A DNA stretch of 64,000 nucleotides from Bacteroidetes bacterium GWF2_40_14 (lineage in GTDB: Bacteria > Bacteroidota > Bacteroidia > Bacteroidales > UBA932): NCBI GenBank assembly GCA_001769195.1, contig MEOK01000001.1:62001-126000 (forward strand), in the 5' to 3' direction. The position numbers and the translations under genes are program-made. Of this stretch, positions 7,317 to 16,246 are shown one piece after another (position 1 is the first letter of the stretch; the number at the start of each line of letters is the position of its first letter). Under the pieces are notes generated by a model. That model had not been told where the DNA came from. It made no database searches and worked only from the letters and a program-made list of their open reading frames with translations.

Positions 7317-10300
7317 TCAGTCTTTTTCAAAAAAAACAAGAATCATCTTAATAAGGTTTAATATCTCCTCGTTACTCTTGAGTGTCTCTATGGGAAATCC
7401 CAGTACAACAGACTTGTATGTTCCTTTGTATGCAACACCTGCTGAGATGTTGTTGTCTGAGTATCTGAAAATTGTCCATGCATCTGTTCCTACAGGTTCT
7501 ATGCCATCTGGAGTTTCCACACAATACGACATTTCATTGGGTGTTGTATAAAAAGAAAAGTTGCTTTCAAATGGGTAGGGGCTAGGTGCAGATTTTACCT
7601 CTCCCGTTTTACTTGCAAAGTTGGTCCTCCACTGATATTTAAGGGTATGTGTTGCAAATTGTTTGCTCTCTTCGTCCATATTCATGCTATCCCATATGTC
7701 GGTGGCAACATTTGCTCCGGAAACTATAATATTCCCTCCGGTGGCAGTGAATTCATTTATTGCAAGTTGTAGATCCTTTGGAAAAACCTCATACCTTGGA
7801 GGGTTTACGCCTCTCCCTATCTGAGTCTTTATCTGTTTACCCATTATGAAATCGACTATTTTATAATCGCAAAGACTAACATTGAGACTTGTTACGGCAT
7901 CCCTGCTGCAGGAGACAAAACTGTAGCCTGCATTGGCAAACGCCTTGCCATGTACATATGGGTAATCGAACGTGTTACCTGCAATAACCCTGGTTTCGTA
8001 GTCAGCATAAGAAGACCCGAATCCCGGTGAATCGTCGTCCATCCAAGGTATCTCTCTTCTGTGCTCATACTGGCTGCCTATGTATGAAAAATCCTTGATA
8101 TATGGTACACCATGATCTATATAATCCCTGAAACCACCCATTGTTGTATCTTTTGTGGCATAGCTGGAGGCTGCAGATAATCTGTCAAAGCCATTTACAA
8201 TAAGTACTTTGCCTTTTTCTGCAGGTGCCTGATAAACAGAGAGTATCTCTGATGGGAAGCTCTCACCACCATCGTTGACGGCTGTAACTTTATAACTGTA
8301 GATTTTTCCGCTCTCTATCTCTGAAGAAAAGGAATCTACATTCACTAACTTCCCATTGTCGAAACCACCTTTGTCCACTCTTGTATAAACTACGTATTTT
8401 GTCGCCTTTGCTGTTGGTTCGAGTGGATCTGTCACATCTTTCCAGGTAAGGGTGACAATTCCATTATTTGTCGATGCAGACATATTTTTTACCGGAAGTG
8501 GCTGAATAACATACTCTTTGCCATGGGAATAGCTCAGATACTTAAGGAATCCCTTGTATATTGCCCTGCTCACTGTAAATCTGAAGTTAGGATCAAGCCC
8601 GTACCTCATATCTGCAAAATTCTGATGAGATAGCAGTTCCAGAAGCATTGTCGGAACCTTTGGAGTTCTGGACTCTGAGTAAGACCTGTCCCATATTCCT
8701 CTTCTCTGCCAGATTGGTTCATATGTCGCCCTTATATCGTCCACTATTTGCGATTGTATTATGTCTGTAAGATATCGGTTGTTGAAACGGGGCTCTCCAT
8801 TAGGAAACTTGTCCTTATCATTGGAAAATCTGGTATAGATTCCAAGTGTACCTATTATGGAATCGTTTCGTGTTGTTCCTGCATCTGTATGAAATGCAAA
8901 TGCCATGTCTACAGGTATATTGAGCCCATTCTCATCCGGATTGTTTCTTGAACCTCCGCTTAAGACATTTACCCATCTTCCTCTGGACATATAGTCATCA
9001 TTATAGTCATTGGCATTTTTGTTAGGAGAGTAAATAGTGTCAGAAAAACCTGCCCATTGAAGCCAGTATCTTGATCCCTCTGTATACTTTGGATATCCGC
9101 TTGTAATAGGTTTGACATCTATCGGAACCACAATTTTCTTTATGGGTTCTGTAGATGAGCTAGGTCTGTTCAGTTCTGAGCCGGTTTCTGCGGGGTTCCT
9201 TGCTATCAACCCTTCTCCTCCGCCAAATTTAACTGCATCTGCCGTAACTATTTCTCCTTTTTTTGCAGCAGAATTTGACAACTCTACAAAGCAATTAGGA
9301 TCTGTTCCTTCATTGAATTCAAAAGTTCCCAGATAAATCCAGGTTCCTCCACCCATTTTTTGATTTACCCTGAATTTTGTTTGTCCCCCCGCATGATGAA
9401 CGGTATAACTTGCGTTCTGAGTACTGTTTGAGAATGACTGATATGACACATATACAGCGTATTCGCCACTTTTTGGAATTTTTGGTGTCCATGCAGCAAA
9501 GCTCTGGTCACCCTTTTTCAAACCTTCTATAAAACGGGCAGTACCATATGTAAAAGGATTCTCACCACTAATATAGCTCTCTTTTATGTGTTTAAACCCC
9601 GGCAATGTAGAAGCAGACCATGAAGTATTTACAGAACTCTCTGAATAGCCTGAATTTGGCATGTCATTATCTACAATCACCTCCTCCTTTTGTGAGTCAC
9701 GCTCTCTTGGCAACATAACAATTGCTCCTGCATTTTCGAGCATCGGAACCAGAAATGGAAGAACATAAGATTGAGTATAGAGGTCCTCTACTGTCTGAAA
9801 AATTCTGGCTCTCTGCCACTCCCAGCGTAAAAGCTTTTGTTCATAGTAGTATCCGTGACTTTGCCAGATTGCCAGATGATTGTCTTGAAGACCCTTGTCT
9901 ATTGCGAATGGACGTGACTCTTTACCAATCAGGTTTATGATAAGCTCACTTTTTTTAACACGTTTCTTTCGTTTCTGTTTTTCTGTAATTTTGGACTTAT
10001 TAAATTGTGGAACAAAGTCTTCAATTAATGAACCATTGCTGTAAATAGATATTTTGAAGTTTTTATACTCCCGGGGCAACAGTGCCTTAACAATGCTGTA
10101 TGTTTTGCCTATTGTTGATTCTCTGAAGGGGTACTCCGACAGAGGAGTAGAAAAGTATAATGCAAGAGTGTTTTTAGTCTTTAATGCGGAATCTACCGTA
10201 ATTTTACCAACTACAAAAGCACTTGGTTTGAAAAATTTTTGCAAAGAGTCAGCAATTGGTTTAAATATCTCTTTGTCTAGTGTTTGTGCAGATATTACGC

Positions 10301-10352
10301 TAGAAAAAAGCAGAGAAATTACAATTTGCAGAGTTATGACAAACCTTTTCAT
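7317..10352 (-). CDS. Secreted N-acetylmuramoyl-L-alanine amidase/golvesin-domain protein ('xanthan lyase'-like)
   Basis: A 1011-residue exported protein with an N-terminal signal peptide ending near VISAQ (residues 1-22). An amidase_3-like region begins around residue 155 (AIWQSHGYYYE) and resumes after an insertion with FAFHTDAGT and LLELLSHQNF, which look like the zinc ligand and catalytic segments. Between the two halves lies a golvesin C-terminal-like beta-sandwich domain (about residues 245-400). A fibronectin type III domain (about 640-720) follows, then a C-terminal ~280-residue domain beginning VLIVNGFDRL that I cannot name. Bacteroidota genomes often label such proteins xanthan lyase, but no lyase residues are recognised. 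A cell-wall or extracellular polymer hydrolase role is likely. A divergent promoter region separates it from the D-cysteine desulfhydrase-like gene. Confidence 0.8.
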   Translation of the reverse strand: MKRFVITLQIVISLLFSSVISAQTLDKEIFKPIADSLQKFFKPSAFVVGKITVDSALKTKNTLALYFSTPLSEYPFRESTIGKTYSIVKALLPREYKNFKISIYSNGSLIEDFVPQFNKSKITEKQKRKKRVKKSELIINLIGKESRPFAIDKGLQDNHLAIWQSHGYYYEQKLLRWEWQRARIFQTVEDLYTQSYVLPFLVPMLENAGAIVMLPRERDSQKEEVIVDNDMPNSGYSESSVNTSWSASTLPGFKHIKESYISGENPFTYGTARFIEGLKKGDQSFAAWTPKIPKSGEYAVYVSYQSFSNSTQNASYTVHHAGGQTKFRVNQKMGGGTWIYLGTFEFNEGTDPNCFVELSNSAAKKGEIVTADAVKFGGGEGLIARNPAETGSELNRPSSSTEPIKKIVVPIDVKPITSGYPKYTEGSRYWLQWAGFSDTIYSPNKNANDYNDDYMSRGRWVNVLSGGSRNNPDENGLNIPVDMAFAFHTDAGTTRNDSIIGTLGIYTRFSNDKDKFPNGEPRFNNRYLTDIIQSQIVDDIRATYEPIWQRRGIWDRSYSESRTPKVPTMLLELLSHQNFADMRYGLDPNFRFTVSRAIYKGFLKYLSYSHGKEYVIQPLPVKNMSASTNNGIVTLTWKDVTDPLEPTAKATKYVVYTRVDKGGFDNGKLVNVDSFSSEIESGKIYSYKVTAVNDGGESFPSEILSVYQAPAEKGKVLIVNGFDRLSAASSYATKDTTMGGFRDYIDHGVPYIKDFSYIGSQYEHRREIPWMDDDSPGFGSSYADYETRVIAGNTFDYPYVHGKAFANAGYSFVSCSRDAVTSLNVSLCDYKIVDFIMGKQIKTQIGRGVNPPRYEVFPKDLQLAINEFTATGGNIIVSGANVATDIWDSMNMDEESKQFATHTLKYQWRTNFASKTGEVKSAPSPYPFESNFSFYTTPNEMSYCVETPDGIEPVGTDAWTIFRYSDNNISAGVAYKGTYKSVVLGFPIETLKSNEEILNLIKMILVFFEKD

Positions 10353-10371
10353 TTTTTCTTGTTTTAATCGC

Positions 10372-10379
10372 CAAAAGTA
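10372..10379 (-). promoter_or_regulatory. -7 promoter box for amidase/golvesin gene
   Basis: The minus strand reads TACTTTTG, an exact TAnnTTTG match, 19 bases upstream of the ATG at 10352. The divergent gene at 10424 must have its promoter in the same 71 bp gap. Confidence 0.5.
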
Positions 10380-10423
10380 ATCAAATTTGCGGTATTATTA
10401 ATGCACTATTAAATAATAGAGAG

Positions 10424-11401
10424 ATGAAACAGAAGCTGAACCTGGCAAATCTGCCCACAAAAATTGAAAAGTTAAACAGACTTTCTCTGGAGTGGAAAAC
10501 AAATCTATATGTAAAAAGAGATGATCAGACCGGAAGCGAAATGTCCGGAAATAAGATAAGAAAACTCGAATACGCACTAAAGGAAGCACTTGATAATAAC
10601 AGTGATACAATTATCACTTGTGGAGGTATACAGTCCAACCATTGTAGGGCCACGGTAGCTGCAGCAACAAAACTGGGACTAAAGGCGATTGTCCTGCTAA
10701 GAGTAAGCGAAAAACCCAAGATAGAAGGTAACTACTTTCTCGATAAGCTTTTTGGAGCAGAAATAAGGTTTTGTACACCGGAAGAGTACAAAAGTTCCAG
10801 AAACGAGTTAATGAAAACAATTGCCGATGAGATTAGTGAAAATGGGGGTAAGGCATACATTGTTCCCGAAGGTGCCTCCTATGGAACAGGGACCCTTGGT
10901 TATTACGAATGCTTTATGGAGATTATTGCACAGGAAAAGGAGATGGGAGTTGTCTTTAACACTATTGTTGTAGCTGTAGGGTCTGGTGGTACTTATGCCG
11001 GACTTTACCTTGCAAATAAATTTCTTAAGTTGGGAAAAAGAGTGATTGGAATGGCCGTATGTGACAATGAAGAGTATTTTAAGAATGTTGTTTATAACAT
11101 TGCTCAAGAGGCACTTCCTCACATTGGAGAGGAGATAGACATAGATAGATGTGACATAGAAATCAATGACAAATATGTTGGAATTGGTTATGCCTTGAGC
11201 AGACCGGAAGAGCTCGCTTTTATTGCTGAAGTTGCAAAAAAGGAGGCACTTGTGCTTGATCCGGTCTACACTGGCAAAGCTATGTATGGATTGTATAACG
11301 AACTCAAACAATCAACAATCCCAAAAACAGGAAACATATTGTTTATCCACACAGGAGGTCTGTTCGGACTGTTTCCAAAACAGGAACAATTTGGATTTTA
11401 G
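10424..11401 (+). CDS. PLP-dependent D-cysteine desulfhydrase / ACC deaminase family protein
   Basis: A 325-residue fold-type II PLP enzyme. The N-terminal YVKRDDQTGSEMSGNKIRKLEY holds the PLP lysine (Lys44 in SGNK), CGGIQSNHCRA forms the phosphate/substrate loop, and a Gly-rich VGSGGTYAG segment completes the cofactor site. Homologues deaminate 1-aminocyclopropane-1-carboxylate or break D-cysteine into pyruvate, H2S and ammonia; sequence reading does not separate the two, and DcyD-type desulfhydrase is the likelier activity in an anaerobe. The gene is single, divergent from the amidase gene and convergent with pruA, with 25 bp between the two 3' ends. Confidence 0.85.
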   Translation: MKQKLNLANLPTKIEKLNRLSLEWKTNLYVKRDDQTGSEMSGNKIRKLEYALKEALDNNSDTIITCGGIQSNHCRATVAAATKLGLKAIVLLRVSEKPKIEGNYFLDKLFGAEIRFCTPEEYKSSRNELMKTIADEISENGGKAYIVPEGASYGTGTLGYYECFMEIIAQEKEMGVVFNTIVVAVGSGGTYAGLYLANKFLKLGKRVIGMAVCDNEEYFKNVVYNIAQEALPHIGEEIDIDRCDIEINDKYVGIGYALSRPEELAFIAEVAKKEALVLDPVYTGKAMYGLYNELKQSTIPKTGNILFIHTGGLFGLFPKQEQFGF

Positions 11402-11426
11402 AAATTTAGAAATTAAGTTTTACAGA

Positions 11427-13055
11427 TTATTCCTTCATGTAACCGTAAAATATATCTGTTGACGGAATGAAAGTCTCTTTTACAGTTCTGGGACTGATCC
11501 ATCTTACCAGATTGAACTCTCCACCTGCCTTATCGTTGGTTCCGGAACCCCTTGATCCTCCGAAAGGTTGTTTTCCTACAACTGCCCCTGTTGGTTTGTC
11601 GTTAATGTAAAAGTTACCTGCGGCATATCTTAATTTAGTGCAGATATCTACAACAGAAAGTCTGTTTTGACCAAATACTGCACCGGTAAGTCCATATGGC
11701 GATGTTGTGTCACAAAGTTCAATTGCTTTATCAATGTCCTTATCTTTATATACATAAGTAGTAAGAACCGGGCCGAATATCTCTTCTTCCATGCTTTTGA
11801 AATGGGGATTTGTAGTTTTGATAAAAGTTGGCGAGACAAAATAACCTTCCGACTTGTCATATGTACCTCCGAAAATAATGTCAGCTTCCAGAGACTCTTT
11901 AGCATAATCTATATATGTGACAATATTATCAAAGGATGCTTCGTCAATAACAGCATTAATGAAGTTGTCATGATCTCTTACGTCACCCATCTTCACAGAT
12001 TCAGAAATTTCAATCATTTCATTCTTAATCTCTTCCCATAGAGAAGATGGTATATACATTCTTGATGCCGCAGAACATTTTTGTCCCTGATATTCAAATG
12101 CACCTGAGAATGCAGCAACTGCAACCTCTCTTGGTTTTGCAGAGGGGTGGACAAAAATGAAGTCCTTTCCTCCAGTCTCTCCGACCAGTCTTGGATATGA
12201 TTTGTATTTGCCAAGTTTTTCACCAATTTCTCTCCATAGAGAGTTGAATGTGTTGTTGGACCCTGTAAAGTGAATACCGGCAAGCTCTGGAGAGTTTAAA
12301 ATATTTTTTCCGATGAGTGCGCCGCTGCCTGGTAGAAAGTTTACAACACCTTCAGGAATACCAGCTTCCATAAAAACCTTCATCAGATAATAATTTGATA
12401 GAACAGATGTAGATGCAGGTTTCCAGATAGTTGTATTCCCCATCATTACTGGAGCCATATTAAGATTAGATGCAATTGAAGTGAAATTGAAAGGACTTAC
12501 AGAAAATACAAACCCTTCCAATGCCCTGTATTCCATTCTATTAAGTTGATTAAAGGATGATATTGGCTGGGTTTTGTAAATCTCGGCAGCAAAAGATATG
12601 TTGAATCTTAGAAAATCTATTGTCTCGCAAGCTGCATCTATCTCTGCCTGGTATATGTTTTTGCTCTGTCCAAGCATTGTAGCTGCATTTATGGTTGCCC
12701 TGTACTTTGTAGCAAGAAGTTCAGCAACCTTGAGCAGTATGGATGCCCTGGTAGCCCAGTTCTGGTCAGACCATATTTTATGGGCCGCTTTTGCTGCGTC
12801 TATTGCCATCTTTATCTCTTTCTCTCCTGCTTTATGGTATATTGCAAGTGTATGGGAATGTTTGTGAGGCATTACTATTTTTGCAGTATCACCTGTATAG
12901 ATTTCTTTACCTCCAATAATCAGAGGAATTTCAATTACTTCTGAGCTTTGTCTTTTAAGCTCCTTGTCAAGAGCCTCCCTCTCAGGACTCTTTTTAAGAT
13001 AGCTCAAAATAGGCTCATTATTGGGAAAAGGGAAATTATAAATGGAATTATTCAT
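11427..13055 (-). CDS. pruA: L-glutamate gamma-semialdehyde dehydrogenase (1-pyrroline-5-carboxylate dehydrogenase)
   Basis: A 542-residue aldehyde dehydrogenase of the long group-1 PruA type common in Bacteroidota. It carries the catalytic general base segment GETGGKDFIFV, the nucleophile in FEYQGQKCSAASR, the EEEIFGPVLT motif and the C-terminal PFGGSRGSGTNDKAGG. It oxidises glutamate semialdehyde from proline (or ornithine) breakdown to glutamate with NAD+. No proline dehydrogenase is fused or adjacent, so the first step must be encoded elsewhere. The gene is divergent from the ECF sigma factor gene; an exact -7 box lies 32 bases upstream of its ATG. Confidence 0.95.
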   Translation of the reverse strand: MNNSIYNFPFPNNEPILSYLKKSPEREALDKELKRQSSEVIEIPLIIGGKEIYTGDTAKIVMPHKHSHTLAIYHKAGEKEIKMAIDAAKAAHKIWSDQNWATRASILLKVAELLATKYRATINAATMLGQSKNIYQAEIDAACETIDFLRFNISFAAEIYKTQPISSFNQLNRMEYRALEGFVFSVSPFNFTSIASNLNMAPVMMGNTTIWKPASTSVLSNYYLMKVFMEAGIPEGVVNFLPGSGALIGKNILNSPELAGIHFTGSNNTFNSLWREIGEKLGKYKSYPRLVGETGGKDFIFVHPSAKPREVAVAAFSGAFEYQGQKCSAASRMYIPSSLWEEIKNEMIEISESVKMGDVRDHDNFINAVIDEASFDNIVTYIDYAKESLEADIIFGGTYDKSEGYFVSPTFIKTTNPHFKSMEEEIFGPVLTTYVYKDKDIDKAIELCDTTSPYGLTGAVFGQNRLSVVDICTKLRYAAGNFYINDKPTGAVVGKQPFGGSRGSGTNDKAGGEFNLVRWISPRTVKETFIPSTDIFYGYMKE

Positions 13056-13087
13056 AAATTTATATTGATAATTTGTTAATGATGCAA

Positions 13088-13095
13088 CAAAGATA
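13088..13095 (-). promoter_or_regulatory. -7 promoter box for pruA
   Basis: The minus strand reads TATCTTTG, matching TAnnTTTG, 32 bases upstream of the pruA ATG. The divergent sigma factor gene starts at 13129, so the two promoters share this gap. Confidence 0.5.
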
Positions 13096-13128
13096 AATAG
13101 ATATCGTTTAATTAGCAGAAGATAACTT

Positions 13129-13665
13129 ATGATAACAGACTTTAATTTTAAAGACTCAAGAGATAGGAAGAGTGAAGAGGTAATTTATGATGAGTGTCAT
13201 AAAAGACTCTATTACACAAGCTTACGTATAGTTAACAACTCTATGGACGCAGAGGAGATAATGCATGATACACTGTTGACATATTTCAGAAAGGGGATGG
13301 TTTTTCAGTCTGTAAAAGAGAGAAATAGTTGGCTTACAAGAGTTTGTATTAATCTCTCAATTGACAGGTTAAGGAAACATAAATCTGAAAGCCTTTTGTT
13401 GAACTCCAAAGAGCTAAAGGCAGAGGAAATGGATGAAGAGCTGGTGGAAAGTTATAGCTTTAAGGGAATTACTGTTGAACAGGTGAGGAAGGCCCTTAAC
13501 AATCTGGCCGCAGGATACAGACTAATATTGTCACTTCATCTTTTTGAAGGATATGATTACGAAGAGATTGCACAAATTACACAACTAAAGGAAGTTTCCA
13601 TTAGATCGCAGTATATAAGGGGAAAAGCAAGACTGATTGATGAGTTAAAATCACAAAGAAACTAA
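13129..13665 (+). CDS. ECF-type RNA polymerase sigma factor
   Basis: A 178-residue sigma-70 family protein. Region 2 includes YDECHKRLYYTSLRIVNN and DAEEIMHDTLLTYF, and region 2.4-like WLTRVCINLSIDRLRK follows. Region 4 has YRLILSLHLFEGYDYEEIAQI plus the helix-turn-helix VSIRSQYIRGKARLI. It would direct RNA polymerase to a small regulon. The next gene, 20 bp downstream, encodes a single-pass membrane protein in the place an anti-sigma factor would occupy, and the third gene encodes a secreted GIN-domain protein, so an envelope-sensing unit is likely (inference). It belongs to the Bacteroidota ECF group with no FecR-type partner. Confidence 0.9.
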   Translation: MITDFNFKDSRDRKSEEVIYDECHKRLYYTSLRIVNNSMDAEEIMHDTLLTYFRKGMVFQSVKERNSWLTRVCINLSIDRLRKHKSESLLLNSKELKAEEMDEELVESYSFKGITVEQVRKALNNLAAGYRLILSLHLFEGYDYEEIAQITQLKEVSIRSQYIRGKARLIDELKSQRN

Positions 13666-13685
13666 ATGAATAAGGAGAAAATGAT

Positions 13686-14180
13686 ATGGACGAGTTAAAA
13701 AATTTCACAGACAAATTCAGAGAAGAGTTCGAAAATGACCCTCTGCCACAGAACCACAAGGAGAGGTTTATGTTAAAACTTAAAAGAGATAGCAGAAGAA
13801 ATGTAAATTCAAATAGAAACCGGCAGATAATGTTCTATTTTGCAGCTGCATCAGTTGCTCTGTTCCTCATATTTACACCTGTCATAAACATAAACAAATT
13901 CTTTAACAAGGGGAAAATGGATGTTAGTGACTATACAGGAATACTTGAGGATAGGAGTAAGAGTGTTGTAAAACTGGCAGAGAGTCTTAATCCTAATGAT
14001 AAGGCTATGGTATTAAGCACTCTGGATCAGCTGACATTTGAAGCAGTATCATTTGAATCTCAACTACCAGAAGGTATAGTGAATGGAGAGAGGACAGAGT
14101 TGATTAAAAATTACTATGCACCCAAAATTGAGGGTGTGGACAAACTGGAAGAGTACGCCAGATTACTTAAGAATCAATAA
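13686..14180 (+). CDS. Hypothetical single-pass membrane protein, candidate anti-sigma partner
   Basis: A 164-residue protein without a named family that I can recognise. The first ~45 residues are charged and presumably cytoplasmic, with the Bacteroidota motif LPQNHKERFMLKL. One transmembrane segment spans about residues 47-67 (IMFYFAAASVALFLIF). The remaining ~95 residues would be periplasmic and helical. Size, topology and position 20 bp after an ECF sigma gene fit an anti-sigma factor or its membrane sensor, although no ASD/zinc motif is visible. The linkage to a DUF2807 gene 45 bp downstream supports a joint envelope function. Confidence 0.7.
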   Translation: MDELKNFTDKFREEFENDPLPQNHKERFMLKLKRDSRRNVNSNRNRQIMFYFAAASVALFLIFTPVININKFFNKGKMDVSDYTGILEDRSKSVVKLAESLNPNDKAMVLSTLDQLTFEAVSFESQLPEGIVNGERTELIKNYYAPKIEGVDKLEEYARLLKNQ

Positions 14181-14225
14181 TTATGCATAATTATATAATT
14201 AAAAACGAAATTAACACTTAGTATT

Positions 14226-15104
14226 ATGAGAAAAATTCTAACAACGGTCGCGATATTGTTATTCGGAATTACAATTTTTGCGCAAACTACAACAAAAGCA
14301 TTCGTAGCAAATTCATTTAATGGTATTTCAGCCGGAGGCATCTACGAAATAGAGTTGATAAAAGCAGCAGCTGAATCTGTAGTAGTTGAGACAGACAAAG
14401 AGATCATGCCATATGTAGAAGTAAAGGTAGTCAAGGGTATACTCACTTTTAATCTGGACAACGACAGAATGCCTTCGAGACTCAAACATAATATGGGACC
14501 AATCAAAGCAAAGGTTACAATGAAGGATGAACTTGCTATGCTCTCATTATCAGGTGCTTCAAGCTTTTATACAGCATCTGTTTTTTCTCCAAAAAGCTTT
14601 AGTGCCCAGATCAGCGGAGCATCAAATGCCAAAGGTCTGAACATCGTGAGTGAAACAGCAGTAATCAAAGTAAGTGGTGCCTCAACATTAAGCATAAAAG
14701 GCAAGGCAGCCGACGGCTCATATGAATTCTCCGGAGCATCTGTTGCTACCATTAACCAGGACATGGAAAAATTAAGAATTGAATGCAGTGGAGCCACAAA
14801 ACTGGAGTTCACAGGAAAAGCAGTTTCTGTTGATATCGAGTGTTCTGGAGCTACATATTCAAAATTTAACGGTGAATGCGAGACAATGAATGCAGAGATA
14901 TCCGGAGCTTCAAAGTTTGATGCATTCGGTTTTAAAGTCAACGAGATGATCATAGAAGTTATGGGAGTCTCTTCGGCTAAGATTTTTGTTAATAAGAGCA
15001 TAGAAGCAGAAACCTCTGGAGGATCTTCCATAGTCTATAAGGGATCTCCGGTAGTGAAGAATATTGACATCAGTTCTGTTTCCTCATTCAGAAAAGCAGA
15101 TTGA
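14226..15104 (+). CDS. Secreted head-GIN domain (DUF2807) protein
   Basis: A 292-residue exported protein with a signal peptide of about 20 residues (MRKILTTVAILLFGITIFAQ). The mature part is a DUF2807/head-GIN beta-helix: short strands punctuated by recurring SGAS, SGAT or GVSS turns at roughly 20-residue intervals. The fold occurs widely in Bacteroidota cell-surface or periplasmic proteins; its biochemical function is not established. It follows the sigma factor and its membrane partner and may be their output or sensor. The repeats are at the protein level, not tandem DNA repeats. Confidence 0.85.
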   Translation: MRKILTTVAILLFGITIFAQTTTKAFVANSFNGISAGGIYEIELIKAAAESVVVETDKEIMPYVEVKVVKGILTFNLDNDRMPSRLKHNMGPIKAKVTMKDELAMLSLSGASSFYTASVFSPKSFSAQISGASNAKGLNIVSETAVIKVSGASTLSIKGKAADGSYEFSGASVATINQDMEKLRIECSGATKLEFTGKAVSVDIECSGATYSKFNGECETMNAEISGASKFDAFGFKVNEMIIEVMGVSSAKIFVNKSIEAETSGGSSIVYKGSPVVKNIDISSVSSFRKAD

Positions 15105-15114
15105 TAATCTAAAT

Positions 15115-15149
15115 ATATTATCTTTATAGAAAATTTATAAAGATAATAT
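15115..15149 (+). repeat. Perfect 14-bp inverted repeat ending on the dipeptidase start codon
   Basis: The left arm 15115-15128 (ATATTATCTTTATA) and right arm 15136-15149 (TATAAAGATAATAT) are exact reverse complements, separated by seven bases. The right arm covers the ribosome-binding region and the first two bases of the ATG at 15148. It could be an operator, a weak terminator for the GIN gene or an mRNA hairpin masking the start. The left arm also contains a -7-like TATCTTTA. Confidence 0.75.
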
Positions 15150-16236
15150 GAATTATAAAAAATTACATCAGGATGCCTTTGTGCTTGATTCCCACTGTGA
15201 CACACCTTTGAGATTATTTGAAGGGGTTAATCTGGGGGAGAGGTCGGCAGAAGGGCATTTTGATTTTGCAAGGATGAAGGAGGGTGGTCTGGATGCCGCC
15301 TTTTTCGCAATCTATACTTCAAACAAGATGGAAGCTGATGCTGCAACAAGAAAGGCTCTTCAGCTAATCGCCCGTACATACGATTCCATTGATGAGAATC
15401 CCGATAAAGTAGCAATAGCACTAAGTGTAGAAGATGCATTTGAATTGAAAGAGAGAGGTTTGGGTGCAATTTTCTTCGGAATGGAAAATGGTTTACCTAT
15501 CCAGAAAGACCTCAGTCTTCTGAGACTTTTTTACGATATGGGAGTAAGATATATGACGCTCACCCATGCCGGCAACAATGAAATCTGTGACTCATGTGCC
15601 ACTAAGGAGAAGAGATGGAACGGACTCAGTCCTTTTGGAAAGAAGGTTGTAAAGGAGATGAATAGACTTGGAATGGTTATAGATGTATCTCATATTTCGG
15701 ATGATTCTTTCTACGATGTACTCAAATATTCAAAAAAGCCAGTTGTTGCAACACACTCCTGTTGCCGGGCAATTGCAGATCTTCCAAGAAATATGACCGA
15801 CCAGATGATAAAAGATCTGGCAGAACATGATGGAGTGATACAGATTAATTTCTACCCACCCTTTTTAAATAAGGAATATGCAGACATCTTCTGGCCCCTT
15901 AGTGATGCTTTTGAAGAGGCTCTTGAAAACTTCAAGAAGAATCCAAAAAAATTCAAAAGCCAGTTAGATGAGGCTAAAGAGAGGATGTTTGCTATTAAAA
16001 GGCCTTCATATAAAGAGGTTGTGGATCACATAGATCACGTTGTAAAACTGGTAGGAGCAAACCATGTTGGTCTGGGCTCAGATTTTGACGGAATTGAGGT
16101 AACTCCGGAAGGTTTGGAGGGTGTGCATAAAATGCCGTTAATTACCAAAGAGCTCGTGGAGAGGGGATATTCTGAAAGTGATATAAGAAAAATTCTTGGA
16201 GGAAATTTTCTAAGGGTTCTGGATTTGAATTTTTAA
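15148..16236 (+). CDS. Membrane dipeptidase family (peptidase M19) dipeptidase
   Basis: A 362-residue member of the renal dipeptidase/M19 amidohydrolase family. Metal-binding elements are visible: HCDTPL (HxD) near residue 18, the bridging glutamate in FFGMENG, histidine in VIDVSHISDDSF, histidine in VVATHSCCRA, and GSDFDGIE near residue 312. It hydrolyses dipeptides, often with a D-residue at the C-terminal side, at a binuclear zinc centre. No signal peptide is seen, so it is probably cytoplasmic. A strong inverted repeat directly precedes the ATG. The SDR gene follows 10 bp later and is probably co-transcribed. Confidence 0.92.
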   Translation: MNYKKLHQDAFVLDSHCDTPLRLFEGVNLGERSAEGHFDFARMKEGGLDAAFFAIYTSNKMEADAATRKALQLIARTYDSIDENPDKVAIALSVEDAFELKERGLGAIFFGMENGLPIQKDLSLLRLFYDMGVRYMTLTHAGNNEICDSCATKEKRWNGLSPFGKKVVKEMNRLGMVIDVSHISDDSFYDVLKYSKKPVVATHSCCRAIADLPRNMTDQMIKDLAEHDGVIQINFYPPFLNKEYADIFWPLSDAFEEALENFKKNPKKFKSQLDEAKERMFAIKRPSYKEVVDHIDHVVKLVGANHVGLGSDFDGIEVTPEGLEGVHKMPLITKELVERGYSESDIRKILGGNFLRVLDLNF

Positions 16237-16246
16237 TTTTAAAAGT

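Noticed and set aside
10808-11311. 167-codon open frame antisense to the PLP-dependent desulfhydrase gene
   Set aside because: It is composed of low-information Asn/Ser/Ile-rich sequence and mirrors a gene with intact PLP motifs.
14567-15031. 154-codon antisense frame and apparent repeats in the GIN-domain gene
   Set aside because: The periodicity comes from SGAS-type turns of a beta-helix protein on the plus strand; bases between turns differ, so it is neither a tandem DNA repeat nor a separate gene.
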